NCBI GenBank assembly: GCA_013393545.1
Contig: JABXHG010000396.1
Span: 1 to 28,331, forward strand
Reading direction: 5' to 3'
Origin: Alteromonadaceae bacterium
GTDB lineage: Bacteria; Pseudomonadota; Gammaproteobacteria; Pseudomonadales; Oleiphilaceae
Length of the DNA: 28,331 nt
Part shown: positions 1 through 8,170 of the stretch, piece by piece
Numbering within the stretch: position 1 is the first letter of the stretch
Layout: each line of letters starts with the position of its first letter
Program-made: the position numbers and the translations under genes
Notes under the pieces: model-generated
What the model was told of the DNA's origin: nothing
Databases searched by the model: none
The model's input: only the letters and a program-made list of their open reading frames with translations

Positions 1-48
1 CCCCCCGGTGAGCAAGGGTAAATTCTCCGGGCCGGGGGCTGCTACCCC
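1..48 (-). pseudogene. comM: comM (yifB) fragment, downstream part, interrupted by the transposon
   Basis: Read on the minus strand from 48 to 1, this flank encodes GSSPRPGEFTLAHRG. That matches the conserved ComM segment normally written GGGSxPRPGEISLAHxGVLFLDE. It joins in frame with the other flank at 28287-28331 once the transposon and one ACCCC copy are removed. ComM is an AAA+ Mg-chelatase-like hexameric helicase that promotes branch migration during natural transformation. The window holds only 48 bp, so whether the rest of the gene is intact cannot be seen. The identification comes from the recognisable core motif and from comM being the known target of Tn6022/AbaR-type elements. Confidence 0.85.
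44..48. repeat. Target-site duplication, left copy (ACCCC)
   Basis: The five bases ACCCC lie immediately outside the left TGTCA terminus and are repeated immediately outside the right terminus at 28287-28291. A 5-bp duplication is the normal product of Tn7-family TnsAB insertion. The known comM insertions of AbaR elements also show 5-bp duplications. Confidence 0.93.
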
Positions 49-150
49 TGTCATATACTGTAAAAAGTGAGACAGTGGCAACGAAGAATCATGACGTTAG
101 CCTGCAAAACACAGATTTTAATGAGACAATATTTTTTGAATTGGTGAGAC
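49..150. promoter_or_regulatory. Left transposon end with TnsB-type binding repeats
   Basis: The terminal TGTCA (49-53) is followed by three copies of a TGAGAC-containing repeat: GTGAGACA at 67-74, ATGAGACA at 121-128 and GGTGAGAC at 143-150. All three are in the same orientation and A/T-rich stretches precede them. The same word appears inverted at the right end. By analogy with Tn7 these are TnsB binding sites. The last one ends 9 bp before the tnsA start codon, so the tnsA promoter must overlap them, which suggests TnsB represses its own operon. Confidence 0.75.
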
Positions 151-159
151 GAGGCCAAG

Positions 160-858
160 ATGAACGGAAATAGCCGAGACAGTCTTCAGGTCAGGCAACC
201 TGTAAGGAAAATCGGGACTACACGTCGAAGCGTCTCAGGCACTTATATGTTCCGAGGCGAAACTCCCATCCAGTTCGAATCAACTCTGGAGCGCGATTTC
301 CTGATAAGTAAGGCCTTTTCTCGAAGCGTGCTTAATGTGGTTTCCCAGCCAGCCCGCATCCCGTTCCAGACAAGAGATGGCCGAAACTTCCACTACACTC
401 CCGATTTCCTTGTCTATTATCGCCTCGGATCACGTGACTACCTCGATTATCCACTCCCAATGCTGGTGGAGGTAAAGCCGGAGAGCGAATGGCGTGCCCG
501 GTGGCGAGACTGGCTGCCGAAATGGAAGGCTGCTTACCGATATGCACGAGAGCAAGGGTGGCTATTTAAGATTCATGATGAGTCCAGAATTCGGGACCAG
601 GCTCTGCGAAACATCAAGTTTCTGGAACGCTTCAGCCGCATGTCTTTCCCGGAAACCGAAACTGGGGACCTGATCCAAAACCTGAGCGAAATGGGTAGCG
701 CCCCTGTCCATTATCTGCTGAGCAGGCATTACCCCGGAATTTACCGCCCTCAGGGATTGGCCCATATCTGGCACCTACTCGCGACCCAGAAACTTGAGTG
801 TGATATGAGCCGGGTGCTTAACGACACAACAACTGTATGGGTGACTGCTGATGAGTGA
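160..858 (+). CDS. tnsA: TnsA, transposon endonuclease subunit
   Basis: The 232-residue product resembles TnsA, the restriction-enzyme-like nuclease that cuts the 5' ends of Tn7-like elements so that they move by cut and paste together with TnsB. The N-terminal nuclease domain shows FESTLERDFL (about 39-48, acidic residue E44), TPDFLVYY (D82) and VEVKPE (E104, K106), the usual E-D-ExK arrangement. The C-terminal part (about 130-232), with GLAHIWHLLA near 199, fits the winged-helix region that contacts TnsC. The ATG at 160 follows a GAGG-containing leader. The gene overlaps tnsB by 8 bp. It is about 40 residues shorter than Tn7 TnsA, which is normal for the Tn6022 group, where it is also called tniC. 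Confidence 0.93.
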   Translation: MNGNSRDSLQVRQPVRKIGTTRRSVSGTYMFRGETPIQFESTLERDFLISKAFSRSVLNVVSQPARIPFQTRDGRNFHYTPDFLVYYRLGSRDYLDYPLPMLVEVKPESEWRARWRDWLPKWKAAYRYAREQGWLFKIHDESRIRDQALRNIKFLERFSRMSFPETETGDLIQNLSEMGSAPVHYLLSRHYPGIYRPQGLAHIWHLLATQKLECDMSRVLNDTTTVWVTADE

Positions 859-2785
859 AGAGCATAATTACGAGCCCCCTAATGAAGCCATTGAACCAAT
901 TCGGCAGCGGATCAACGTAAACGTCGGCAACTACCTTCAACATGGTGATGACGTCTATAAAATCACTCAAGTGCTGGATTATGACTCTGCCATTGGGGTT
1001 AATGTTTCGACAGGACGATCCGCACAGCTGCGCATTAAAGAGCTTCGCCCAGCCAACAACGCCGGCGAGGGAAGCAATCATGCCTATCAGGATTTGGAGG
1101 AGATCGCAGACTCCGATTGGGCAGAGGCCGAAAAACGGTATTCGGCGATCAAGCCCCTGGTGAACGAACTTAGCCCGGGGCGAGCAGTTGTTGCTGAACG
1201 TGCACAAGAGGTTGGCGTTGGCACCGCGACTCTATATCGCTGGCTCAATCGCTTCAAAAGTATGGGCGTGGTGTCTGCGTTGATTCCCCAGCAGCGGGGC
1301 TGGAAAGCCGGCAAGGGACGAATCTCTGGCTTAGCCGAGAGAGTGATTCAGGAAGTCATTGACGAGGTATATCTGACGCCCCAGCGCCCGACTGATCAGA
1401 CCGTCGTATTAGAAGTTAAACGTCGATGCCACGAACGGGGCCTGAAAGCTCCCAGTGCTACTGCGGTCCGCTCCAGACTTGCGAAAATCCCAGAGCGGAT
1501 CAGAATGCGGAAAAGAGGGCAACGTGAAAAAGCCCGCAACCAATTTCAGGCAACTCCCGGGCGTTTCCCGAATGCAGACTACCCTTTAGCCTACGTTCAA
1601 ATCGACCACACTCCCGTAGATATCATCTTGGTGGACGACGACCTACGACTACCGGCCGGGCGCCCCTGGATTACGCTCGCGATTGATGTGTTCAGCCGCA
1701 TGGTCACCGGGTATTACCTCTCATACGACCCTCCCTCCACAACTTCTGTAGCGATGTGCATGGCGCACTCAATCCTGCCGAAAGACGATTGGTTAACTCT
1801 GCACGGAGTTGAGGCGGATTGGCCTGTTTACGGGATTCCCTCGACGGTGCATGTCGATAACGGAGCCGATTTTCGTTCAGAGACATTCCGGAAATCTTGC
1901 CAGATGTATAGCATCAACCTGGAATATCGCCCGGTAAGAGCACCACGATATGGTGGTCACATTGAGAGGCTTCTTGGCAACTTCATGAAAAAGGTGCATG
2001 AACTACCAGGCACTACGTTTTCATCGGTTCCGGAGCGGGATGAGTACGACTCAGAAAAGTATGCAACCATGACGCGGACGGAATTCGAGAAGTGGCTGGT
2101 AACTCTGATCACCCGCTACTACCACAATGACCGCCACAGTGGATTGGGTATCCCCCCCATCAAGCAATGGGAAATCGGCATCTTCGGCGACAAATTCACT
2201 CCAGGCATTGGCATCCCACCCCAGCCAGGAGACAAGACGACGCTATTGCTAAACTTTCTGCCCGCATTCCGGCGAACGGTTCAAAGCTTCGGGGTAACCG
2301 TTGAGGGAATGCATTATTACGATGAGGCGCTGCGGCCGTGGATCAATGCCAAGGACCCGGACGGCTCAAAGAAAAAACGTCAGCTTGTTTTTCGCAGGGA
2401 TCCTCGCGACATCAGTTATCTCTGGTTTTTTGACCCCGATCTTAAGCAATACTTCAAAATACCCTTCGCGAACCTGTCTTTACCGCCTATGAGTGTATGG
2501 GAACTGCGACAAGCAAAAGAAAAATTAAAAGCTGAGGGAAAAACATCCTACAACGAACACCTGATCCTGGAAGCGATTACAGACCTTCGGAATCAGGTAG
2601 ACGACGCCAAGCACAGAACCAAAAAAGCTCGCCGGCAGGCGCAGCGCCGCAAAGAGCATGAACGAAAAATCAGTCCTGCTGAACCGATTCCTTCTGAAGC
2701 ACCCAAATCGGCTGTTAATGAGTCCTGGGATGATGATTTGCTTGATGACGCGACTGACATTCGAGGCTTCGGAGATATTTCATGA
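851..2785 (+). CDS. tnsB: TnsB, DDE transposase
   Basis: The 644-residue transposase binds the element ends and cuts and joins the 3' ends. An N-terminal DNA-binding region includes an HTH near residues 117-136 (RAQEVGVGTATLYRWL). The retroviral-integrase-fold core carries the catalytic triad: D252 in VQIDHTPVD, D336 in VHVDNGADF and E372 in GGHIERLLG, with 35 residues between the second and third. A mu-transposase-type beta-barrel follows (about 450-560), then a basic, coiled tail (about 570-625) rich in K/R/Q that probably contacts TnsC. It overlaps tnsA by 8 bp and tnsC by 4 bp, so the module is translationally coupled. All three acidic residues are present, so it should be active. The Tn6022 name for this gene is tniA. 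Confidence 0.96.
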   Translation: MSEEHNYEPPNEAIEPIRQRINVNVGNYLQHGDDVYKITQVLDYDSAIGVNVSTGRSAQLRIKELRPANNAGEGSNHAYQDLEEIADSDWAEAEKRYSAIKPLVNELSPGRAVVAERAQEVGVGTATLYRWLNRFKSMGVVSALIPQQRGWKAGKGRISGLAERVIQEVIDEVYLTPQRPTDQTVVLEVKRRCHERGLKAPSATAVRSRLAKIPERIRMRKRGQREKARNQFQATPGRFPNADYPLAYVQIDHTPVDIILVDDDLRLPAGRPWITLAIDVFSRMVTGYYLSYDPPSTTSVAMCMAHSILPKDDWLTLHGVEADWPVYGIPSTVHVDNGADFRSETFRKSCQMYSINLEYRPVRAPRYGGHIERLLGNFMKKVHELPGTTFSSVPERDEYDSEKYATMTRTEFEKWLVTLITRYYHNDRHSGLGIPPIKQWEIGIFGDKFTPGIGIPPQPGDKTTLLLNFLPAFRRTVQSFGVTVEGMHYYDEALRPWINAKDPDGSKKKRQLVFRRDPRDISYLWFFDPDLKQYFKIPFANLSLPPMSVWELRQAKEKLKAEGKTSYNEHLILEAITDLRNQVDDAKHRTKKARRQAQRRKEHERKISPAEPIPSEAPKSAVNESWDDDLLDDATDIRGFGDIS

Positions 2786-3678
2786 GCGAACAACTCTACG
2801 ACCATATCCATCCGGAATTCAGGCATACCGCCTGCCTGAGCAAGGAGGAACGACTTGAGTTCCTCGACCAACCCCGGTGGATAGGTTATCAGGCAGCACA
2901 ACAAATTCTGGACACCCTTCAAGGGCTGATGAGAAAGCCCAAGCAACCGCGGATGCCGAACTTGTTAATCGTGGGCGACTCGAATCAGGGCAAAACAACA
3001 TTGATTCGACGTTTTTACGAACTGTGTGGCACTCCCTACATCAATGACGAAGCGGATCCAATCAAGCCGGTCATTGTTGCAGAGGCATCATCCAATGCCG
3101 ATGAAAAACGACTCTACTGCTCAATACTGGAACGATTCCATGCCCCATACCGTCCGACTGACCCCACGACAAAACTTCTGTATCAAGTCATCCACCTTCT
3201 CAGGGAATGTCAGGTGAGGATACTGGCCATTGATGAATTCCACTCATTGCTGACCGGTTCCGCTATTAAGCAACGAGAGGTGATGAATGCGATTAAGATG
3301 CTCTGTAATGAGTTGGCCATCCCTATCGTAGGCATCGGTACACGAGATGCGGTGAGAGTTCTCCATACCGACCCTCAACATGCCAGTCGATTTGATGTTG
3401 TGGAGCTTCCACGCTGGGAGCTCAATAAACAGTTCCAAAGCCTGCTCGTAGACTTTGAGGCCGTTTTGCCTCTCAGAAAGCCCTCCAGGCTTTACCAGCG
3501 AGAGCTCGCAAAACTCCTATATTCAATTTCTGAAGGCAATCTTGGCAACCTGCGCCGGCTCGTCAATCAGTGTGCCGAAGACGCCATTCGGAGCGGGCAG
3601 GAACAGATCACAGAAGAGATCATCAGGAAGAACAAATGGCTGCAGCCTACACGTGGCATCCGGGAAGTCATGCTCTAA
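2782..3678 (+). CDS. tnsC: TnsC/TniB, AAA+ transposition regulator
   Basis: This 298-residue AAA+ ATPase links target selector proteins to TnsAB and gives target immunity. Walker A is GDSNQGKTT (65-73). Walker B is RILAIDEFH (146-154, D151/E152). A sensor-1-like segment, PIVGIGTRDA, lies near residue 190, and the C-terminal lid (about 230-290) includes NLGNLRRLVNQC. It is a short TniB-type TnsC, not the roughly 555-residue Tn7 form, as expected for Tn6022/Tn5053-like modules. The ATG overlaps the tnsB stop by 4 bp. The 3' end overlaps tniQ by 43 bp. Confidence 0.94.
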   Translation: MSEQLYDHIHPEFRHTACLSKEERLEFLDQPRWIGYQAAQQILDTLQGLMRKPKQPRMPNLLIVGDSNQGKTTLIRRFYELCGTPYINDEADPIKPVIVAEASSNADEKRLYCSILERFHAPYRPTDPTTKLLYQVIHLLRECQVRILAIDEFHSLLTGSAIKQREVMNAIKMLCNELAIPIVGIGTRDAVRVLHTDPQHASRFDVVELPRWELNKQFQSLLVDFEAVLPLRKPSRLYQRELAKLLYSISEGNLGNLRRLVNQCAEDAIRSGQEQITEEIIRKNKWLQPTRGIREVML

Positions 3679-4766
3679 AGGCACTATGGCCCGTCCCGAC
3701 TCCGATCTTACCGGACGAGATCCTATCGTCCTGGCTGGTTCGCACGGCTCTTAAGCAAGGGTGCAGTCCCATGACCCTGGCCGCGACGATCTGGCCCGGA
3801 TGGAGAATGTGGACGATAGACACGGACCGATACTTGGCAGCTGATCGGCTTAAGGTTCTTTCGGTGCGTTCCGGTATCGACCCGCACGCAATTCAGGCTG
3901 CCACACTCCTTCCAACAATTAGCAAAATTCAGCGAGACCCATTACCCAAGAAAGCCACCTGGCCCTGGACGCTGACCATCGGCGCCCGTAACGTGAAACG
4001 TCGTAGCGGCCTCCAGCATTGCCCTCTATGCCTGGCAGAGGATGCCTCACCGTATTTTCGACTCAACTGGCGCTTTGCCTGGCACACTGGATGCGAGCAA
4101 CATCAATGCACGCTGCTTGATCGATGCTGGAACTGCCAATCTCCCATTGAACCCCATCGTCTGACCGAGCTCGCCCCCAATGCGGCTACATGCCCGACTT
4201 GTGGTGAGTCTCTTGCTGATGCGTTACGGGAGGAAATTGCCCCCCACGCAGTTGCTCTCCAACAAGCTACTGACCAGGCGCTTGTAACAGGCTTTTTTAA
4301 GCAACCAATTGCAGAAGGAACTGCCTTCGACTGGTTCCAGCTTTTGAGCTTTTTTGTGGCGCTGATTCGCCGGTCTGCCTCCACAAACACTGATACCCAG
4401 TCACACCTGTTTCAGCTCCTCGACATTGATGTGCCGGATGGTTTCCCGCTCCATTCCGGCACCAATACAGAGTGGCTACCCATAGCTTCCCGGCAAGCGC
4501 TCCTAAGTACCGCTTGGAACTTCATCACGGTCAGCCAGGAGGATTTCAAGTCAAAACTGCTCGAATCCGGAATATCGAAGCAAGGCCTTACAGAAGACAT
4601 AGATTCCGTACCGCCCTCCATTCAGGATCTTCTGCGCCAACTGCCAGATGCGAAGCGTAAGCAGAGGAAAGCGGCGACTACCCGTAAGCCTGGCCCTCGA
4701 CCTCGCAGAGAGGTCGAGCGGATGATGGCCCGACTCCAGCGGAAGCTGGAACTGAGGCAACGATGA
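3636..4766 (+). CDS. tniQ: TniQ/TnsD-family targeting protein
   Basis: This is a TniQ-domain protein of 376 residues. TniQ proteins connect a DNA- or RNA-based target selector to TnsC. The N-terminus has the family hallmark LPDEILSSWLVRTALKQG (about 22-39). A zinc-binding region follows: CPLCLAED (C129, C132), RFAWHTGCEQHQCTLLDRC, CWNCQSPI and CPTCGESL. The reading frame is open from 3570, but the ATG at 3636 is preceded by AGGAAG six bases upstream and begins right at the conserved N-terminus, so I use it. It overlaps tnsC by 43 bp and tnsF by 4 bp. It is much shorter than sequence-specific TnsD of Tn7, which fits target recognition being done by the next gene. The Tn6022 name is tniD. Confidence 0.92.
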   Translation: MAAAYTWHPGSHALKALWPVPTPILPDEILSSWLVRTALKQGCSPMTLAATIWPGWRMWTIDTDRYLAADRLKVLSVRSGIDPHAIQAATLLPTISKIQRDPLPKKATWPWTLTIGARNVKRRSGLQHCPLCLAEDASPYFRLNWRFAWHTGCEQHQCTLLDRCWNCQSPIEPHRLTELAPNAATCPTCGESLADALREEIAPHAVALQQATDQALVTGFFKQPIAEGTAFDWFQLLSFFVALIRRSASTNTDTQSHLFQLLDIDVPDGFPLHSGTNTEWLPIASRQALLSTAWNFITVSQEDFKSKLLESGISKQGLTEDIDSVPPSIQDLLRQLPDAKRKQRKAATTRKPGPRPRREVERMMARLQRKLELRQR

Positions 4767-6208
4767 CTGCTCCCAAAAAACGACCGCGCCAAACTGAATG
4801 TGACGAGTGCGGGAAGCGTCCTGTCAGAATTCACCGGGTCTATCATGGTCATCGCTACTGCGGCACTTGCTACGCCCGGGTTTTCGTCAGAGCTGACTGT
4901 CCAAAATGCCAAAATCCCGCACGCTTGCCTTGTACTCACCCAGAAGCTATTTGCCAGGCCTGCGAGAGAAACAAGCCATGTATTCGGTGCGGCAAAACCC
5001 GTTATCGAACTGGTCGGATTTCACGGTACGGACCCGTCTGTAATGCTTGTTCAGTTTACTTTCGTGCCCAGGAGCCCTGTGAAGCCTGCGGCATTCTTTC
5101 AAGACGATTGAGCCGGGTTTCCGGCGTGCACGAGGGGAAACGTATTTGTCCTGCTTGCGCTGGCGCTTTTCGCGGTACCTGTGCCGCTTGTCGACGCAAT
5201 CGTCAGCTGTTTGAGGGGCCGGCCGGGCAGCAACTTTGTAAGAAATGTCTCATGCACGGCTATCTTGAATGCCCCAGCTGCAAAAAAACGATGCCGGCAG
5301 GGTATGGCAATCGTTGTGAAGATTGCTATTGGCGCGGTGCCTTTCGGAAAAGGATGGAGATCAACTCTGCGCTTTTCCAGACCAGGCGCGTGACCGCAGA
5401 TTTTGAGAGCTTCGGGAATTGGCTGAGCCTCAGATCAGGCTACAAATATGCTGCGCTCCGATTAAATCGCTATGCCTGCTTCTTACAGGAAATTGAGCGC
5501 GAATGGAGATGCCTCCCTGACGCAGACAGTCTGGTGCGGTCTTTTGGTCCGGAATACATGAGACGACACCGTCTTTTCACTGAGTGGCTTAGCAAAGCTC
5601 AGTCGAAGCATGTCAGCGCTAAAGCGTTCCAGCACGCAGCCGAGAGTCGGCAAATTCAAAACTTGATGGACCAACTACCCACAAACTCCTCTTATCGTAT
5701 CCTCGCAGAGGACTACCTTCGTATTCTAGAGCAACGTCATGCCGCAGGCAGAACCAGCCTCCGTTCTGTCAGGCTTGCGTTAACACCCGCGATCGCTCTG
5801 CTCAAGGCCGTCGGACATTCAAGCCTGAGTCAAAAACACCTTAATCGTTATTTGAGGGACAAGCCGGGGCAACGAGCGGCTCTGGCTGGATTCATTCACT
5901 ATCTTCGCAACAAGCATGGCTATGTCATGAACATGCCGCCTAAACCATCTCTTCAAAACCAACGCAGAAATATCGAGCAAAAGCTATTGGCCATCATGAG
6001 AGGGCTCCCTTCAGGAAAATCAACGCTCTCAGATTGGATCCGCTTAGGGTTGATGTATTTCCACGATGTTCCCGCCCAGAGTGCGCGAAGGACGACGTTA
6101 GAATCTACTGAAGTTCATTCAAGTCAGGGAATAGTCGTCAATTTAGGAAACCGAAAGTATTGGCTCCCAGCATTTCCGATAACAAGTGCCGGTAAATACG
6201 AAGAATGA
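4763..6208 (+). CDS. tnsF: TnsF (TniE): zinc-ribbon protein with inactivated tyrosine-recombinase domain, comM target selector
   Basis: This 481-residue product has two parts. Residues 1-190 are a dense string of CxxC pairs (CDECGKRP, CGTCYAR, CPKCQNP, CQACERNKPCIRCG, CNACS, CEACG, CPACAG, CAACRR, CKKC, CPSCKK, CEDC), so several zinc ribbons. Residues about 205-400 are helical and resemble the core-binding domain of XerC/D-like recombinases. The C-terminus (about 405-470, LSDWIRLGLMYFHD to KYWLPAFPI) looks like the start of a recombinase catalytic domain, but it lacks the G-L-R Arg and stops before the HxxR and Tyr motifs. A protein of this design, TnsF, is reported to direct Tn6022-like transposons to comM, matching the insertion here. 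The start overlaps the tniQ stop (ATGA). Confidence 0.85.
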   Translation: MTAPKKRPRQTECDECGKRPVRIHRVYHGHRYCGTCYARVFVRADCPKCQNPARLPCTHPEAICQACERNKPCIRCGKTRYRTGRISRYGPVCNACSVYFRAQEPCEACGILSRRLSRVSGVHEGKRICPACAGAFRGTCAACRRNRQLFEGPAGQQLCKKCLMHGYLECPSCKKTMPAGYGNRCEDCYWRGAFRKRMEINSALFQTRRVTADFESFGNWLSLRSGYKYAALRLNRYACFLQEIEREWRCLPDADSLVRSFGPEYMRRHRLFTEWLSKAQSKHVSAKAFQHAAESRQIQNLMDQLPTNSSYRILAEDYLRILEQRHAAGRTSLRSVRLALTPAIALLKAVGHSSLSQKHLNRYLRDKPGQRAALAGFIHYLRNKHGYVMNMPPKPSLQNQRRNIEQKLLAIMRGLPSGKSTLSDWIRLGLMYFHDVPAQSARRTTLESTEVHSSQGIVVNLGNRKYWLPAFPITSAGKYEE

Positions 6209-6314
6209 TAACTCAACCTCCCCGGTGCAAGTGGAAAGAAGCAGCGCTTCTAGCCGATTATATCGATATACAACAAGCATGGGTGTAGCAATTTCCCAAT
6301 GCAGTAGGCTACAG

Positions 6315-6328
6315 TCCAGTTCACTGGA
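6315..6328. promoter_or_regulatory. Dyad in the gajA leader, possible operator
   Basis: The 183-bp gap between tnsF and gajA holds TCCAGT-TC-ACTGGA, a 6-bp-arm dyad, followed by an A/T-rich stretch (TATATTTATATG, 6332-6343) that could hold a -10 element. The gajA ribosome site AAGGGG (6381-6386) lies five bases before its GTG start. I see no strong -35/-10 pair, so the regulatory role is only a suggestion. Confidence 0.3.
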
Positions 6329-6391
6329 GCCTATATTTATATGCTTTAAGTGGATAACGCCGGAGTTCAGCTTGACCTATAAGGGGTATAT

Positions 6392-8170
6392 GTGTACCTA
6401 AGCAACTTAATAATCAAAAACTTCAGGAACTTTCAAGCGATCAACATACCACTCAACGGAGACGTTGTACTATTAGGTGAAAATCGCGTTGGGAAAAGTA
6501 ACCTTCTTTTTGCTATTCGGTTAGTGCTTGATCCAACACTCCCTGATGTTACCCGCCAGTTGAAGCTTTCGGATTTCTGGGATGGTTGTGACTTGGGGCA
6601 AAACCCCGAAATAGAAATTCATCTTGATTTTTCCAGCTTTGATAATGACGATTCCTTGACCGCATTACTGACCGACTTCCGCTTGGCCAGCGATCCCTAT
6701 GTAGCCCGACTTAGCTATGTATTTCGAAAAAAGCCTGAAGTCGCAGGTGGGCCGCAGTCTAGCGAGGATTACGAGTTTCTTACCTTTGGCGGCGGGGACG
6801 AAACGCGGGCGATACCAAATAAACTGCGTCGCCGAATCGCGCTGGATATGCTTGATGCTCTGCGTGATGCCGAAGGACAGCTCTCTTCTTGGCGCAATTC
6901 ACCTCTTCGGCCGCTTCTTGAGGATGCTGTAGCTTCAGTGAGTCGTGATGAATTAGATGTCGTGGCAGCTGATCTTGAGTCGGCGAACGCTAAGATGGAG
7001 AGCTATCCATCGCTTCAATCCCTCGAAAGTTCTCTACGTTCTGGAATACTTGAACTCGCGGGTAGCGCCCATGATATTGATGCGCGTTTGAGGTTTGCGG
7101 CTAATGACCCTCTAAGGTTATTCCGTTCGATCACGATGTTCATAGATGACGGTAAACGAGGAATTGGAGAGGCTAGTTTAGGCTCTGCCAACGTTGCTCT
7201 GATTGCACTTAAGCTAGCCGAATTTGACTGGCGCCGGGAGAAAAACGAGCGCAACTTTTCACTACTTTGTATCGAAGAACCTGAGGCTCACCTTCACCCT
7301 CAGCTCCAAAGGAGAGTCTTCAGTAAGCTTTTCAATAGCGCTGAACCATCCCAGTCTTTGTTTGTGACAAGCCACTCACCGACGTTAGCTGCAATCGCTC
7401 CTTTACGCTCGATAGTGAGTCTACGTTCTGTGAATGGAGCAAGTTGTGCCCACTCTCTGGCCAGACTTCCGGTAACTGAGGATGAATTGGATGATATTGA
7501 ACGCTATCTGAATGCGTCACGATCCGAATTGCTTTTTGCAAGAGGTGTTATATTCGTTGAAGGTGACGCAGAGGAAGCTCTACTTCCAGGGTTTGCAGAG
7601 GCTTTGGGCATAAACCTTGATGAACTGGGCATTACTGTATGCAACGTGGCTGGCACAAACTTCGCTCCATATGTAAAACTTGCTGGCAGTCTTGGTATAA
7701 ATTTTGCCGTAATCACCGACTGGGACCCGCTAGATGGAACCAAATTACCCCTTGGTAAAACGCGAACCATAAAGATTTGGGATGCATACTGCGAGGCCAC
7801 TCACAACACTCCATTGACAGCGGCTGAGCGCATAAAGTGGCAGAATGCGGATTATTGTGTATTTAGCTCCGCCTGGACAACAGCAGGTATATTTTTGAAT
7901 GAGGAGACCTTTGAAGTGTCTGTAGCGAATACACCCGGCCTCCAAGGAGCACTTTTGGACATTCTGAACGAGCAAGGTTTTGGGCCAAAACGCACTGCTC
8001 GAATAGCTGCGTGGCGTTCCGGTACAGAGGTCAATTCAGAACAACTGCTAGCGATGGTTTCTGATATTGGGAAAGGGCGTCTAAGTGCGAGACTCGCTAA
8101 AAAATTGCCTGGCCTTTCTCCTCCTTCCTATATCCGTCAAGCGATCCAGTTTGTGGCCTCAAATGCCTAG
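6392..8170 (+). CDS. gajA: GajA, OLD-family ATPase/TOPRIM nuclease of Gabija
   Basis: The 592-residue protein joins an ABC-type ATPase and a TOPRIM nuclease, the layout of the Gabija nuclease GajA. Walker A is GENRVGKS (29-36). Walker B and its surroundings are LLCIEEPEAHLHP (291-303), followed by a VTSHSP switch region. The TOPRIM domain has FVEGDAEE (E390) and TDWDPLDG (D443, D445). GajA assembles as a tetramer and nicks DNA when nucleotides are depleted during phage infection. The start is GTG at 6392, supported by AAGGGG at 6381-6386. The 3' end overlaps gajB by 8 bp. The pairing with a UvrD-like helicase is what separates Gabija from lone OLD nucleases. Confidence 0.9.
   Translation: MYLSNLIIKNFRNFQAINIPLNGDVVLLGENRVGKSNLLFAIRLVLDPTLPDVTRQLKLSDFWDGCDLGQNPEIEIHLDFSSFDNDDSLTALLTDFRLASDPYVARLSYVFRKKPEVAGGPQSSEDYEFLTFGGGDETRAIPNKLRRRIALDMLDALRDAEGQLSSWRNSPLRPLLEDAVASVSRDELDVVAADLESANAKMESYPSLQSLESSLRSGILELAGSAHDIDARLRFAANDPLRLFRSITMFIDDGKRGIGEASLGSANVALIALKLAEFDWRREKNERNFSLLCIEEPEAHLHPQLQRRVFSKLFNSAEPSQSLFVTSHSPTLAAIAPLRSIVSLRSVNGASCAHSLARLPVTEDELDDIERYLNASRSELLFARGVIFVEGDAEEALLPGFAEALGINLDELGITVCNVAGTNFAPYVKLAGSLGINFAVITDWDPLDGTKLPLGKTRTIKIWDAYCEATHNTPLTAAERIKWQNADYCVFSSAWTTAGIFLNEETFEVSVANTPGLQGALLDILNEQGFGPKRTARIAAWRSGTEVNSEQLLAMVSDIGKGRLSARLAKKLPGLSPPSYIRQAIQFVASNA

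Noticed and set aside
3570..3635. Longer tniQ start at 3570
   Set aside because: The extra 22 residues (CRRRHSERAG and so on) are out-of-frame tnsC sequence. The ATG at 3636 has AGGAAG at good spacing and starts at the conserved N-terminus.
4763..6208. Active tyrosine integrase
   Set aside because: The C-terminal catalytic motifs (HxxR and Tyr) are missing.
6237..6251. Terminator hairpin after tnsF (AGAAGC-AGC-GCTTCT)
   Set aside because: The arms are real but no T-run follows, so intrinsic termination is not supported.
8085..8162. Longer gajB start at 8085
   Set aside because: The extension lies inside gajA and has no helicase similarity. ATG 8163 overlaps the gajA stop as expected for coupled genes.
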